In this document: in pieces, positions 49,789 through 58,893 of the stretch | Numbering within the stretch: position 1 is the first letter of the stretch | How the letters are laid out: the number at the start of each line of letters is the position of its first letter | Origin: Rossellomorea aquimaris | GTDB lineage: Bacteria > Bacillota > Bacilli > Bacillales > Bacillaceae_B | Direction: 5' to 3' | Length of the DNA: 64,000 nucleotides | NCBI RefSeq assembly: GCF_000935355.1 | Contig: NZ_JXZC01000005.1 | Coordinates: forward strand, 124,001-188,000 | Notes under the pieces: generated by a model | The model's input: the letters and a program-made list of their open reading frames with translations, nothing else | What the model was told of the DNA's origin: nothing | The model's database searches: none | Translations under genes and position numbers: made by a program

Positions 49789-51581
49789 CTGTCTTTTCTC
49801 CTTTTTCTGTCATCTACGATTCTCAAAAGTTTAGTCCCGAAAGCCTCCACCTGCATATCGGACGATACCATGAAAGAATCTTCATCAGTCAGTAAATCCT
49901 CTACTGTTTTTCCAATAAGGTTTTCAGGCATTTGAAAGGATTTACTACTGTCTGAACGGCTGAGAAAACATAAGACGGTCTCATCACCATAGCTTCTTTT
50001 GTACCCAATCACGTCCTCTTCAATAGGGCTCTGGATGAATTCTATACTGGCTGTACTGCCCAATGCCCGGTGCCTTTTCCTTATATCAATAAGCCCGGTG
50101 ATAAAGGTAAGCAGCTCCCGGTCCTGCTCTTCTGTATCCCATTCCATACACTTTCTGCACCCCGGATCCATCGCTCCAGTCATACCGACTTCATCACCGT
50201 AATAAAAACACGGAGTACCAGGGGAAGTGAGCAAGAAAGTAAACAATGCCCTTACCTTCCTCGAATCGTTTCCACATAAAGTGGCAATTCGCGGGGTATC
50301 ATGACTCCCAAGCAAATTGAAAGCAGCATCCATGACCGGTTTCGGGTACATCAAATAAGCATCCGTTGTCTGGTTGGCCAGTTGAAGGGCTGTGATCGAC
50401 CCCTTCGCAAAGAAGTCCAATGCAGGGGAAGTATAGGGATAATTCATGACCGCATCAAATTGATCTCCCTGAAGCCATGGTAAGGCATCATGCCAGATTT
50501 CCCCAAGGATATAGAGTTCCGGCTTGACCTTCTTTACCTCTTTCCTGAATTCCCTCCAAAAATCATGGGAAACCTCATTCGCTACATCCAACCTCCAGCC
50601 GTCAATGTCAAATTCCTTTACCCAGTATCTGCCGACTTCCAGCAGGTAGTTGCGCACTTCTTCATTGGCCGTATTTAATTTCGGCATGGTATAGGTGTAT
50701 CCAAACGTTCGATAGGTCGGGACCAGGGCGGTCTGTAACGGGAATTCATCAATATGGAACCAGTCCTTAAACCGGGAATTCTCACCGTTCGCCAATACAT
50801 CCTGAAAGGGAGGAAAGGTAAAGCCGCAGTGATTAAACACTGCATCCAGCATAACCTTGATTCCTCGCCTATGACACTCATCCACTAATTGCTTAAACGT
50901 CTCTTTATCACCGAACTGAGGATCAATTGTTAAGTAATCCTCCGTATCGTATTTATGATTGGAAGGAGCTTTGAAGATGGGAGTGAAATAAATCCCTGTG
51001 ATGCCCAGCTCATCCAAATGGTCGAGATTATTGATGACTCCCTGGAAATCTCCGCCGAAGAAAGTGTGTTCACTTGGTTCTTCACTTCCCCAAGGGAGTG
51101 TTCCCTGAATATCATTTCCCTTGTCCCCATTGGCAAATCTCTCAGGAAATATCTGATACCATATCGTATCTTTCACCCATTCCGGGGCGGCAAATACGTC
51201 TTCTTCTAATAAAAATGGATAAAAGAAGAATGATGATATGGCTTCGTCCAGGGATGGATAAAATCCCTTTTCAGTGAAATATACTACTTCAATCCCATCC
51301 CGAAGCTCGAAGGAATATTTCACCCTTTTGTCCCGGGGCCTGATACTCACTGTCCAATAATCATATAATTCAGTCGAGCCGCACTTATTCATTTCTTCGA
51401 TCTGTTTAGGAATCCAGCTCCACACGTGATCGATCACTTCACCACGAAAAGGATCATCCCATATCAAATAAACAGAATCGACATCGTTTCTTTTCGTTCG
51501 GATCCTGAATTGAAGAGTGTCGTGATCCAACGGATAGGCATAGTTTCCTTTTGGGCGGTGATAAACGGCTTCTCTCAGCAT
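49785..51581 (-). CDS. GH13 maltogenic amylase/neopullulanase/cyclomaltodextrinase-like enzyme
   Basis: It hydrolyses maltodextrins or cyclodextrins. It is 598 residues. It has an N-terminal CBM34-type domain (about 1-120) and a GH13 barrel starting DTIWYQIFPERFANGD. The nucleophile Asp is in DGWRLDVANEVS near residue 328, acid Glu in ILGEIWHDALPW near 355, and the third Asp in GSHDTPR near 427. There is no signal peptide, so it acts in the cytoplasm on imported dextrins. Its start overlaps the esterase end by 7 nt. Confidence 0.92.
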   Translation of the reverse strand: MLREAVYHRPKGNYAYPLDHDTLQFRIRTKRNDVDSVYLIWDDPFRGEVIDHVWSWIPKQIEEMNKCGSTELYDYWTVSIRPRDKRVKYSFELRDGIEVVYFTEKGFYPSLDEAISSFFFYPFLLEEDVFAAPEWVKDTIWYQIFPERFANGDKGNDIQGTLPWGSEEPSEHTFFGGDFQGVINNLDHLDELGITGIYFTPIFKAPSNHKYDTEDYLTIDPQFGDKETFKQLVDECHRRGIKVMLDAVFNHCGFTFPPFQDVLANGENSRFKDWFHIDEFPLQTALVPTYRTFGYTYTMPKLNTANEEVRNYLLEVGRYWVKEFDIDGWRLDVANEVSHDFWREFRKEVKKVKPELYILGEIWHDALPWLQGDQFDAVMNYPYTSPALDFFAKGSITALQLANQTTDAYLMYPKPVMDAAFNLLGSHDTPRIATLCGNDSRKVRALFTFLLTSPGTPCFYYGDEVGMTGAMDPGCRKCMEWDTEEQDRELLTFITGLIDIRKRHRALGSTASIEFIQSPIEEDVIGYKRSYGDETVLCFLSRSDSSKSFQMPENLIGKTVEDLLTDEDSFMVSSDMQVEAFGTKLLRIVDDRKRRKDR

Positions 51582-52432
51582 CCCACTTCCTCCTCCTTTT
51601 CTAACAAATCAATCAGTACAGCATTTCCTTTTTCTGTTCCAAAGAAATAGAGCAGGGGGGCATGAACCCTTTTCGCCCAGTCATCTTCTGTATGTTTACC
51701 AGAGTGATCAATCTGAAACAGGAATTCTTTTTCATGCTCGTATCCCAATTCCAGAAGATGTGCTGCCATATCTTCCACTTGAGGGACTTCAATCAATGGA
51801 CCTTCTTCGGCCCCTATATCCATCCAGATTTTCTTTAATGGGACTTTTTCTGAAAATTTATTCACCAGGCTTATATCCTGTTTCAGTTCCTTATGATGAT
51901 AATAGAAATAAGGCGACATGATGCCAACCATACTGAATACATCCGGGTTGCGAAAGCCGATATGATAGCTGACCGCTCCTCCCATGGATGAACCCATCAA
52001 AGCCGTACATTCAGTATTATTCTTGGTTCGATATGTCTGATCGATTAGAGGCTTGATTTCACGGATCAGGAATGTTTCATACTGAATCCCCTTCGCAGAA
52101 AAAGGTGTTGTTGAAAACGGCACATCCACTTCTGGGTCTCCTTGAAAATAAAAATTGTATTCGTTTGATCGTTCAGTCGGGTGATTCTCGATTCCAACAA
52201 TAATGATCTCTTCCATTTCCCCTTGTTTAATTAATTCATCCGCTATCTGATGCATCCTCCAGGATTGTCCATTAAATGCAGTGTGGAAGATATTCTGACC
52301 GTCTTGCATGTACAATACTGGATAATGCTTACTCCCATCATGATAACTTGGAGGCAGGTAGATATGGACATTGCGTGTATTCTCCAGATAAACGGATGAA
52401 ACGTTTTCAATTGTTTGAATAGATGAGCTCAT
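51575..52432 (-). CDS. Alpha/beta hydrolase esterase (esterase D/YbbA-like)
   Basis: Serine esterase, 285 residues. It has VHIYLPPSYHDGSKHYPVLYMQDGQNIF, an oxyanion region, nucleophile elbow MGSSMGGAVS near residue 149, and a C-terminal His in DHSGKHTEDDWAKR. It lies between the ROK regulator terminator and the amylase gene, with which it overlaps, so it is part of the maltodextrin group. It may remove acyl groups from imported or acetylated sugars (inference). Confidence 0.82.
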   Translation of the reverse strand: MSSSIQTIENVSSVYLENTRNVHIYLPPSYHDGSKHYPVLYMQDGQNIFHTAFNGQSWRMHQIADELIKQGEMEEIIIVGIENHPTERSNEYNFYFQGDPEVDVPFSTTPFSAKGIQYETFLIREIKPLIDQTYRTKNNTECTALMGSSMGGAVSYHIGFRNPDVFSMVGIMSPYFYYHHKELKQDISLVNKFSEKVPLKKIWMDIGAEEGPLIEVPQVEDMAAHLLELGYEHEKEFLFQIDHSGKHTEDDWAKRVHAPLLYFFGTEKGNAVLIDLLEKEEEVGC

Positions 52433-52481
52433 GATTTGTTCTCCTTTTATTGATTCAATGAATTAACTATTGGTGGTAAAA

Positions 52482-52509
52482 AAAGTTGAACACGTGCACG
52501 TTCAACTTT
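52482..52509 (-). terminator. Terminator overlapping the end of the ROK gene
   Basis: AAAGTTGAAC and GTTCAACTTT form a perfect 10-bp stem with the palindromic loop ACGTGCAC, followed by T7 on the minus strand. The ROK stop codon (52502-52504) is within the upstream arm. Confidence 0.85.
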
Positions 52510-53659
52510 TGTATTGATAGATCCCATTCAGCAGGGCGAGACTTCCTGCGCCGATGACTTCAATATGTTCTCCGAGACTGGATGCCTGAAAATCGATCTT
52601 CTGCAAGGAAGCTACGTATGCCTGATTGTTGACTTGCCTGCTGATCATATCGGCAAGGACCTTATTATACCGTTCCAGCGGCCCTCCGATCACCACTCTT
52701 TGAACATGAATGATATTGATGAAGGAGGATAACGGTACTGATATCTTCTCCCCTGCAGCCTGCAGGGCAGTGATGGATTCTGCGTTTCCCTTTAGGATAG
52801 AATGTGTTAACTCCTCAATGGACTCACTCTTCCGCTCCTCGGCAAGGGCTTGCAAGGATGCATATTCATTGATACATCCCTTGTTTCCGCACCAGCATGG
52901 CCGTCCGCCGGGTTGATAAGTCATGTGAGCGAATTCCCCACCACCTGATTTACCACTCCGGAAATGTGTGTCATTTAATACGAGACCAGACCCAAGGGTG
53001 CGGCCCACATAGAGAAACATAAACTGATCGAAATGCTTACTTTCACCAAACAACTTCTCTGCCAGGGTCATGGAGCTGACATCACGGTCGACATACACCG
53101 GGAATGTAAAGTGGTTCTGCAAATAGTCATATAGGGGAATTTCCGGCCAGCCTTCCTCATCGTTTCCAAGGACCGTCCCCTTCTTGATATCCACGGGCCC
53201 ATTGACGCCGATTCCTAACCCAGTAATCACATTACCTGAATGCCGGCTAATAAAAGTCTTTAATTCTTCCACGATAAAATGAAGGTAGGCACCGACCGTA
53301 TACTCTTTGGAAGGAGTGGTTCTGACTACATCCTTCACCTTTCCGTTCAAGCTTACTAACCCGATGGAGATTTCTTTCATCCCGATATGCATCCCAATCA
53401 CCCATGCGGCTTCATCCCGGAGAGTAAGGGCAACGGATTTCCGGCCAGCCCCCTGCTTCTCAACCGGGAGACTCCCTTGTTCCTGAATCAATCCCTCTTC
53501 TAAAAGCTCGGAGGTTATATACGTAATGGTACCCCGGGTCAAATTGGTCAGCTCAGCAATCTGATGCCTTGAAATCGGTCCGTTTCTCAACATCGTCTTC
53601 AAGACGAGGGAGCGGTTAAATTGTTTGGTTCTTTGTGTATTCTGCCCTGTTAATCCCAT
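52502..53659 (-). CDS. ROK-family transcriptional repressor of maltodextrin genes
   Basis: It is 385 residues. The N-terminal winged HTH is LVLKTMLRNGPISRHQIAELTNLTRGTITYITSELLEEG (about 19-57). The ROK sugar-binding domain has IGMHIGMKEISIGLV, GLGIGVNGPVD and the zinc motif GGRPCWCGNKGCINEYASL. It probably senses a maltodextrin-derived sugar and represses malEFG upstream. The gene follows malG by 72 nt and ends in its own terminator. Confidence 0.88.
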   Translation of the reverse strand: MGLTGQNTQRTKQFNRSLVLKTMLRNGPISRHQIAELTNLTRGTITYITSELLEEGLIQEQGSLPVEKQGAGRKSVALTLRDEAAWVIGMHIGMKEISIGLVSLNGKVKDVVRTTPSKEYTVGAYLHFIVEELKTFISRHSGNVITGLGIGVNGPVDIKKGTVLGNDEEGWPEIPLYDYLQNHFTFPVYVDRDVSSMTLAEKLFGESKHFDQFMFLYVGRTLGSGLVLNDTHFRSGKSGGGEFAHMTYQPGGRPCWCGNKGCINEYASLQALAEERKSESIEELTHSILKGNAESITALQAAGEKISVPLSSFINIIHVQRVVIGGPLERYNKVLADMISRQVNNQAYVASLQKIDFQASSLGEHIEVIGAGSLALLNGIYQYKS

Positions 53660-53731
53660 GATTCCATTCCTTTTCCAACGTTAATATGACTAATATATCA
53701 GACTTCACCTTTGATCACCAATAGATTCCTA

Positions 53732-54574
53732 TTATCCTTTGGTTCCTCCAGCTGTCAGACCGGTAGTGAAATAACGTTGCAACGATAAGAATAGAATGCT
53801 GATCGGAATAGCAATCAGGACTGCCCCTGCAGCAAATTGAGTATAAGAATTACCAAACTGAGAACTGATTAATTGATAAAGCCCAACAGCAAGGGTATAT
53901 TTCTCCTCGGATCTGAGCAGAATCGTCGCCAATATGAAATCTGTGAAAGGCGTAATGAAACTGAATAAAGCGACCACGGCAAGAATCGGTTTCGCCAAAG
54001 GCATGATGATCTGCCAGAAGATGCGAAGGTGACCAGCTCCATCCATCGTGGCTGATTCGTCCAACGATTGGGGGATTGTGTCAAAGTAACCCTTCGCAAG
54101 CCACGTATTCATAGGGATCAAACCACCGACATAAATCAAGATCAAGATAAGGTGGGTATCGATCAAACCTGTCATATTCGCAAACACATAGATCGCGATC
54201 AAAGCAGAGAAGTTAGGCACCATTTGTAGTATCAGGAATAAAAGGAGGCCGTTTTTTCTCCCTTTAAATCGATAACGTGAAAACGAATAGGCAATCAGCC
54301 CAATGGAAATGACGGCCAGTATCATGGTGATGAAACAAATCTTGATGGTGTTCCAGTACCATAGAAGATAGGGGGTACTCTCAAGATCAAACAGCGTTTG
54401 ATAGTGAGCAAACGTGAAATTGTCCGGAATGATGGAAGAGCTTGTTAAACTGTCTCCAGGATTCAGTGAAGCTCCAACAACCCATAAGACCGGATATAGC
54501 ACGATGATGCTTGCTGTAAAGAGAAATGCATATGACATTGTTATTCGTATTCCATTCCACCATGCTGCTTTCAT
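53732..54574 (-). CDS. Maltodextrin ABC transporter permease MalG/MdxG
   Basis: It is 280 residues with six membrane segments. SIIVLYPVLWVVGASLNPGDSL at the N-terminus and EAA loop DESATMDGAGHLRIFWQIIMPLAKPILAV near residue 165 match the MalG family, as does the C-terminal QRYFTTGLTAGGTKG. It follows malF by 1 nt. The ATPase (MsmX-like) is not in the window. Confidence 0.92.
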   Translation of the reverse strand: MKAAWWNGIRITMSYAFLFTASIIVLYPVLWVVGASLNPGDSLTSSSIIPDNFTFAHYQTLFDLESTPYLLWYWNTIKICFITMILAVISIGLIAYSFSRYRFKGRKNGLLLFLILQMVPNFSALIAIYVFANMTGLIDTHLILILIYVGGLIPMNTWLAKGYFDTIPQSLDESATMDGAGHLRIFWQIIMPLAKPILAVVALFSFITPFTDFILATILLRSEEKYTLAVGLYQLISSQFGNSYTQFAAGAVLIAIPISILFLSLQRYFTTGLTAGGTKG

Positions 54575-54575
54575 A

Positions 54576-55919
54576 TTACATCATATCCTCTTCATTGAAT
54601 GATTTTGTTCTCCTGAATTGCCATAACGCGATCACAATGACGATGATTGATAGAATCATTGTAATGGCGGCGGCTTTACCATATTGTGCAGAAGCCATAG
54701 TCAGTTCGTACACCCACGATATTAGGATGTCCGTTCCCCCTGCATTCTGACCGGAAACCGCGGGACCTCCTCCATTAAATAAATAGATCACATTGAAGTT
54801 ATTAAAGTTATACGTATATTGTGTAATCAATATCGGAGCAGTCGCAAATAGAATCATAGGCAGGGTAATGTCCTTAAATTGACTAAAGCGTGAAGCCCCG
54901 TCCATTGCGGCAGCTTCATACAACTCGCCGGGTATTGACTGGATGACCCCCGTCACCATCACAAAGATGAATGGAAATCCAAGCCACCACTGAATGAAGA
55001 TTAAAGCTATCTTCGTCCAGAATGGTTCCGTCAGCCATGGAACCGCATCGACTCCAAAGAAATGAAGGATGTTCTGATTAATGGCACCAAAACTCTCATT
55101 AAACATACCTGAGAAGATTAAGACAGAAACGAAGGCCGGGATGGCCCAAGGTAATATAAAGATGGTCCGAAATACTCTCTTCCCCCGTATTTCCTTTTGT
55201 TGCACTACGATTGCTAACAGAATACCAATCACAACTTGCCCAGTTGTCGCTGCAAAGGTCCAGATAATGGTCCAGGCAAAGACACTGAGAAACGTTTCCC
55301 TCCAAATATCGACTTTCACTAAATCAACGAAATTCTGAAATCCTGTCCAGTCTACCAACTTGGCAGGCGGGGAGTGATAAAGATTGTAATTCGTGAATGA
55401 CAGAAGCACCATGAAGATGATCGGAAACACAACAACAAATAACAAAAGGAGAAAACCGGGGGTTAACATTAAATATGTGAACCCCGAGTCAATCAGGTTC
55501 CGGTATTGCTCCTTCACTGAGCTTATTGAACGGCGTTCGTCCCTTTTTTTACCTGTTTGGTAGGCATCATAGAAATTGAATCCATATACCGCCAGCCCAA
55601 GCAGCGTGACTACCAAAGCGATGATCCCCTGGATCAACAAGAATATGGAATGATCACGGGGCAATTCCGTTCCAAGCGTCACTAATCCCCAGAGCCCGAT
55701 ATCCAATAAATCATGAAAAGCAATAAAGAACGAGCCAGCCATCACCAAGAATATCAAGCCTTTTACAAATTGCCGGTTATATAATTGTCCAAGCCCCGGG
55801 ATCATCGATAACACCGCAGCAACCCATCGGTGTTTTGTGCCCGGTGCCTGTTTCTGAAAATGCGATGGCTTTTCAGTAAGGTCACAGGTCTCAAGTTCTT
55901 CTTTTCTTACGCTATTCAT
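54576..55919 (-). CDS. Maltodextrin ABC transporter permease MalF/MdxF
   Basis: It is 447 residues, the long Bacillus MdxF form. The N-terminal part has a PGLGQLYNRQFVKG motif and two extra membrane segments (about 35-125). The permease core starts LMLTPGFLLLLFVVVFPIIFMVLLSFTNYNLYH and carries the EAA loop YEAAAMDGASRFSQFKDITLPMI near residue 350. It lies between malE (15 nt) and malG (1 nt). Confidence 0.92.
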   Translation of the reverse strand: MNSVRKEELETCDLTEKPSHFQKQAPGTKHRWVAAVLSMIPGLGQLYNRQFVKGLIFLVMAGSFFIAFHDLLDIGLWGLVTLGTELPRDHSIFLLIQGIIALVVTLLGLAVYGFNFYDAYQTGKKRDERRSISSVKEQYRNLIDSGFTYLMLTPGFLLLLFVVVFPIIFMVLLSFTNYNLYHSPPAKLVDWTGFQNFVDLVKVDIWRETFLSVFAWTIIWTFAATTGQVVIGILLAIVVQQKEIRGKRVFRTIFILPWAIPAFVSVLIFSGMFNESFGAINQNILHFFGVDAVPWLTEPFWTKIALIFIQWWLGFPFIFVMVTGVIQSIPGELYEAAAMDGASRFSQFKDITLPMILFATAPILITQYTYNFNNFNVIYLFNGGGPAVSGQNAGGTDILISWVYELTMASAQYGKAAAITMILSIIVIVIALWQFRRTKSFNEEDMM

Positions 55920-55934
55920 CGATTCGCCCCCTCC

Positions 55935-57182
55935 TTATTGATGATTTGCTTCTATGGAAGATTGAATCGTCTTTACCGCTTCATCAAGAGCTTCTTCCGT
56001 TGGTTTCTTATCTAAGGTGATCAACTCAAGCGCTGTCCCCATCGGTCCCCAAACCTCTCCCATTTCTGGAATATTCGGCATTGGGGCACCATATGTTGAT
56101 TGAACCGCAACAGCATTGGCTTCTTGGTTATCCTGGATAAGCGGAGCATTCAGGAGGCTTTTGACAGGTGGGATTTCTCCTGTCGTTTCAAAACGGATTC
56201 TGGCATTTTCTTCACTTGTCAAATGTTCGACCAGCTTCTGAGCCCATTTGGTATGAGATGAATAGCTGCTGACATGCCAACCCTTGACACCGATCAACGT
56301 CTTCATCGGTTCGCCATTTGGCAGTTTCGGCAATGGAGCCACACCAATATCGACCCCAGCTTCTCTAAAACTATTAAATGCCCAGGGACCCGCCATTACG
56401 GCTGAGGCTTTTCCCTCTATAAACAAGCTTTCCATCGTGGCACCACCATTTTCACCGAATAATCCTTTAGGGAATAATCCTTCTTGATACCACTTCTTGA
56501 TGTATTCCGCTCCCTTGACGGAGCCCTCATTGTTTAAGCCGATATCCTTCCGATTGAGACTTCCATTTTCGTCATCAAAGATATAGCCGCCCATGCCTCC
56601 CATGACTCCAAAGCCAAAGTAAAGGTTATTCCAAACTGCTAGAAATCCATACTTGCCTGGTTCTGTGTTTCTCGATAAGGCATATAATTCTTCCATGGAT
56701 GCCGGTGCATGATCCACAAGTTTTTTATTATAAATCAGCACCGGTGTCTCAGCAGCCTTTGGCAGTCCATACATCTTCCCGTCATAGGTCTGGGAATCGA
56801 TGGAAGAATCCGTAAACTGATTAAGTATCTTCTCGTCTACATCAATCGGCTTCAGAATTCCTTCGATGGCCAGCTGTCCGATCTGATCATGGGGAAGGGT
56901 AAATACATCTGGTCCTGTGCCTGCGGGTCCGTCCAACCTGATTCTCTCCTTCATTTGAGAAGACATTTCTACTTCTTTAAGTTCTACGTTTATTCCCGTC
57001 TTTTCTTCAAAGCTCTTAATAGCTGGTTCCAAGGCATCTGATTTCCCAATATCCTCCCAAACAATAAGTTTTTCAGGCTTTGAATTCACCTTTTTTTCGT
57101 CCACAGATGAAGACTCATCTGGTCCACATCCGCCTAAACCTATTAAAGCCCCTATAAGCAATAAAGCTTTTACCATATTCAT
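55935..57182 (-). CDS. Maltodextrin-binding lipoprotein MalE/MdxE
   Basis: It is 415 residues. The lipoprotein signal ends LIGLGGCGPD. The mature binding protein has LIVWEDIGKSDALEPAIKSFEEKTGI, TGPDVFTLPHDQIGQLA and the MalE block KASAVMAGPWAFNSFREAGVDIGVAPLP. GGGGG lies 7 nt before the ATG. It is the first gene of malEFG, with a candidate operator upstream. The sugar assignment rests on MalF/G type and on the amylase and ROK neighbours. Confidence 0.9.
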   Translation of the reverse strand: MNMVKALLLIGALIGLGGCGPDESSSVDEKKVNSKPEKLIVWEDIGKSDALEPAIKSFEEKTGINVELKEVEMSSQMKERIRLDGPAGTGPDVFTLPHDQIGQLAIEGILKPIDVDEKILNQFTDSSIDSQTYDGKMYGLPKAAETPVLIYNKKLVDHAPASMEELYALSRNTEPGKYGFLAVWNNLYFGFGVMGGMGGYIFDDENGSLNRKDIGLNNEGSVKGAEYIKKWYQEGLFPKGLFGENGGATMESLFIEGKASAVMAGPWAFNSFREAGVDIGVAPLPKLPNGEPMKTLIGVKGWHVSSYSSHTKWAQKLVEHLTSEENARIRFETTGEIPPVKSLLNAPLIQDNQEANAVAVQSTYGAPMPNIPEMGEVWGPMGTALELITLDKKPTEEALDEAVKTIQSSIEANHQ

Positions 57183-57202
57183 TTACTGTAACCCCCTAAT
57201 TG

Positions 57203-57221
57203 ATTAATTCATTTAATTAAT
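57203..57221. promoter_or_regulatory. Candidate ROK operator upstream of malE
   Basis: ATTAATT and AATTAAT are inverted half-sites separated by 5 bp, 21 nt upstream of the malE ATG. AT-rich dyads of this kind are used by XylR/ROK repressors. Evidence is positional only. Confidence 0.4.
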
Positions 57222-57272
57222 TAATAGTATAATAGATTTCAGAAATTTCGCAAGCCCTTTCAAAGCAATAAA

Positions 57273-57298
57273 AAAAGGGCACACGTCTGTGCCCTTTT
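57273..57298 (-). terminator. Terminator of the NHL-repeat gene
   Basis: AAAAGGGCACA and TGTGCCCTTTT form an 11-bp stem with a 4-nt loop and T tract on the minus strand, 7 nt after the NHL gene stop. Confidence 0.9.
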
Positions 57299-57304
57299 CT
57301 ACAA

Positions 57305-58381
57305 TCATTCCTTGGCCCTGAATACTTGCAGCCGGTTATTCTGAAGTTCTGCCACAAAGATATCTCCATTTTGATTCACCGCGACATCGTGGGGAACCTT
57401 CATTTCCCCGGCTTTTGATCCCCACTTTCCAAATCGGTCGATGATTTCACCATTCTTATTTACTATCACTACTTGATGTGATCCTCTTCCTGTGTTTGGA
57501 TAAAGTGCATCACCGCCATCTACCAGATACACGTTTCCATCATTCCCTACTTCCACACCGAAGGGACGACCTATTTCCTTCTGTTCCCACTCATCCAGGA
57601 ATTCCCCATCCTTGTTCAACACCTGAACTCGTGCGTTGTTTCTATCTGCCACAAACAAGTTCCCTTTCTGATCATGAGAAATTCCATGAGGAAGGTTAAA
57701 TTCACCCGTACCGTTCCCTAGGTCATTTTTCTCCCAAAGGAAATTTCCATCAGAATCAAATTTCACAATCCTTCTATTACGGTAACCATCGCTTACGGCG
57801 AATGAACCATCTTCCATGACAGTAACATCCGTAGGGCGGGCAAATGTGAACTTAGTCATCCCGGTTGGAAGATTGGGAAGGACATTCCTTATCCGCAAAG
57901 CAGCCTCCATATAAAATGGATAGTCATCTCCAAATGTGGCCAGTAAGTGACCATCAGGTGTAAACTTGTACACCTTGTTCAGCGTTATATCCGTGATCCA
58001 AACATTATCTTCATCATCGATTTCCAAGCCATGAGGGGATGCAAACATATTCTTCCCCCAACGGTCTTTCACCTCTTTTGTTTCCCCGTCAATCACAATG
58101 AGGGCAGGTTCCTGTATTAAGCTTTCTCCACCATATTCCGAACTTCCCCGATGTAAATAGAAGATATCTCCTTTACTATCGACGGCTACTCCACTGGCTT
58201 CCCCTGCCATTTCTTTATCTTCCTCTGTCAGCGGCCAAAGAATTTCAGGTTTATAATCCTTTGACTGTTTTGCTTCAGGGACTTCCTTATACACTGTATC
58301 ACTTCCTCCACGACTGAACCATGCTATCAAAGCTCCCAAAATAAGGAGGATACCTATCACTAATAGAATATTCTTTCGCAT
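57305..58381 (-). CDS. Membrane-anchored NHL-repeat beta-propeller protein
   Basis: It is 358 residues. An N-terminal membrane anchor (ILLVIGILLILGALIAWF) is followed by six or so NHL blades such as SPHGLEIDDEDNVWITDITLNKVYKF, LPHGISHDQKGNLFVADRNNARVQV and VPHDVAVNQNGDIFVAELQNNRLQVF. Likely extracellular, with a binding or lactonase-like role; no catalytic set recognised. Monocistronic. Confidence 0.82.
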   Translation of the reverse strand: MRKNILLVIGILLILGALIAWFSRGGSDTVYKEVPEAKQSKDYKPEILWPLTEEDKEMAGEASGVAVDSKGDIFYLHRGSSEYGGESLIQEPALIVIDGETKEVKDRWGKNMFASPHGLEIDDEDNVWITDITLNKVYKFTPDGHLLATFGDDYPFYMEAALRIRNVLPNLPTGMTKFTFARPTDVTVMEDGSFAVSDGYRNRRIVKFDSDGNFLWEKNDLGNGTGEFNLPHGISHDQKGNLFVADRNNARVQVLNKDGEFLDEWEQKEIGRPFGVEVGNDGNVYLVDGGDALYPNTGRGSHQVVIVNKNGEIIDRFGKWGSKAGEMKVPHDVAVNQNGDIFVAELQNNRLQVFRAKE

Positions 58382-58834
58382 TACAACTCAACTCCATATG
58401 TTTGTTTATTCTTTATGATTGCTGATATGAATGTAACATATGCTGGATGGAAGTTGCCTCTGACCTGTGACATAAAATATATCAGTCTGGAGACCTATGG
58501 TGTGTATTGTCTTTTTTTAGCTGGAAAGAATTCTTAACGGTTGAATGGGGACGGATTTGGGGCAGTTAATTCAGAGGAGGCTTCCCTTTGCGTGAGAATT
58601 GATCCTGAATGGCCGTTTTCAATCCTGATTTGGGATTATTAATCCTGTTTCAGATTTATTATTCCTAGAGAGGATTTATTGATCCTTTTTTTTAAAAAAT
58701 TGATTCGCCTTGTCGAGTTTTCTTTAGAGATGCAGGTAAGGATACGTTACATATAAATCATCTGATTCATTTCAAGCTTCCAAAGAGGTGGAATATTTAA
58801 TGAGGTGATACTGAGAATTTTGAGAGCCAAAAAA
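58382..58834. other. Non-coding region with scattered ATCCTG words
   Basis: About 450 bp without a credible gene. Between 58590 and 58695 the word ATCCTG or a close variant recurs at irregular spacing in an AT-rich setting. It is too irregular to call a tandem repeat. Confidence 0.35.
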
Positions 58835-58875
58835 ATGACACAAAAGTGGCTCTTACCCAACCACTTTTGCGTCAT
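58835..58875 (-). terminator. Terminator of the MMPL exporter operon
   Basis: ATGACACAAAAGTGG and CCACTTTTGCGTCAT arms form a 15-bp stem with one mismatch, followed by T7 on the minus strand, 19 nt beyond the stop codon. Confidence 0.9.
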
Positions 58876-58893
58876 TCATCAAATACTTTCAGG

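Noticed and set aside
58590..58695. Tandem repeat of ATCCTG words
   Set aside because: Spacing and flanks are irregular, so chance or very old decay cannot be excluded.
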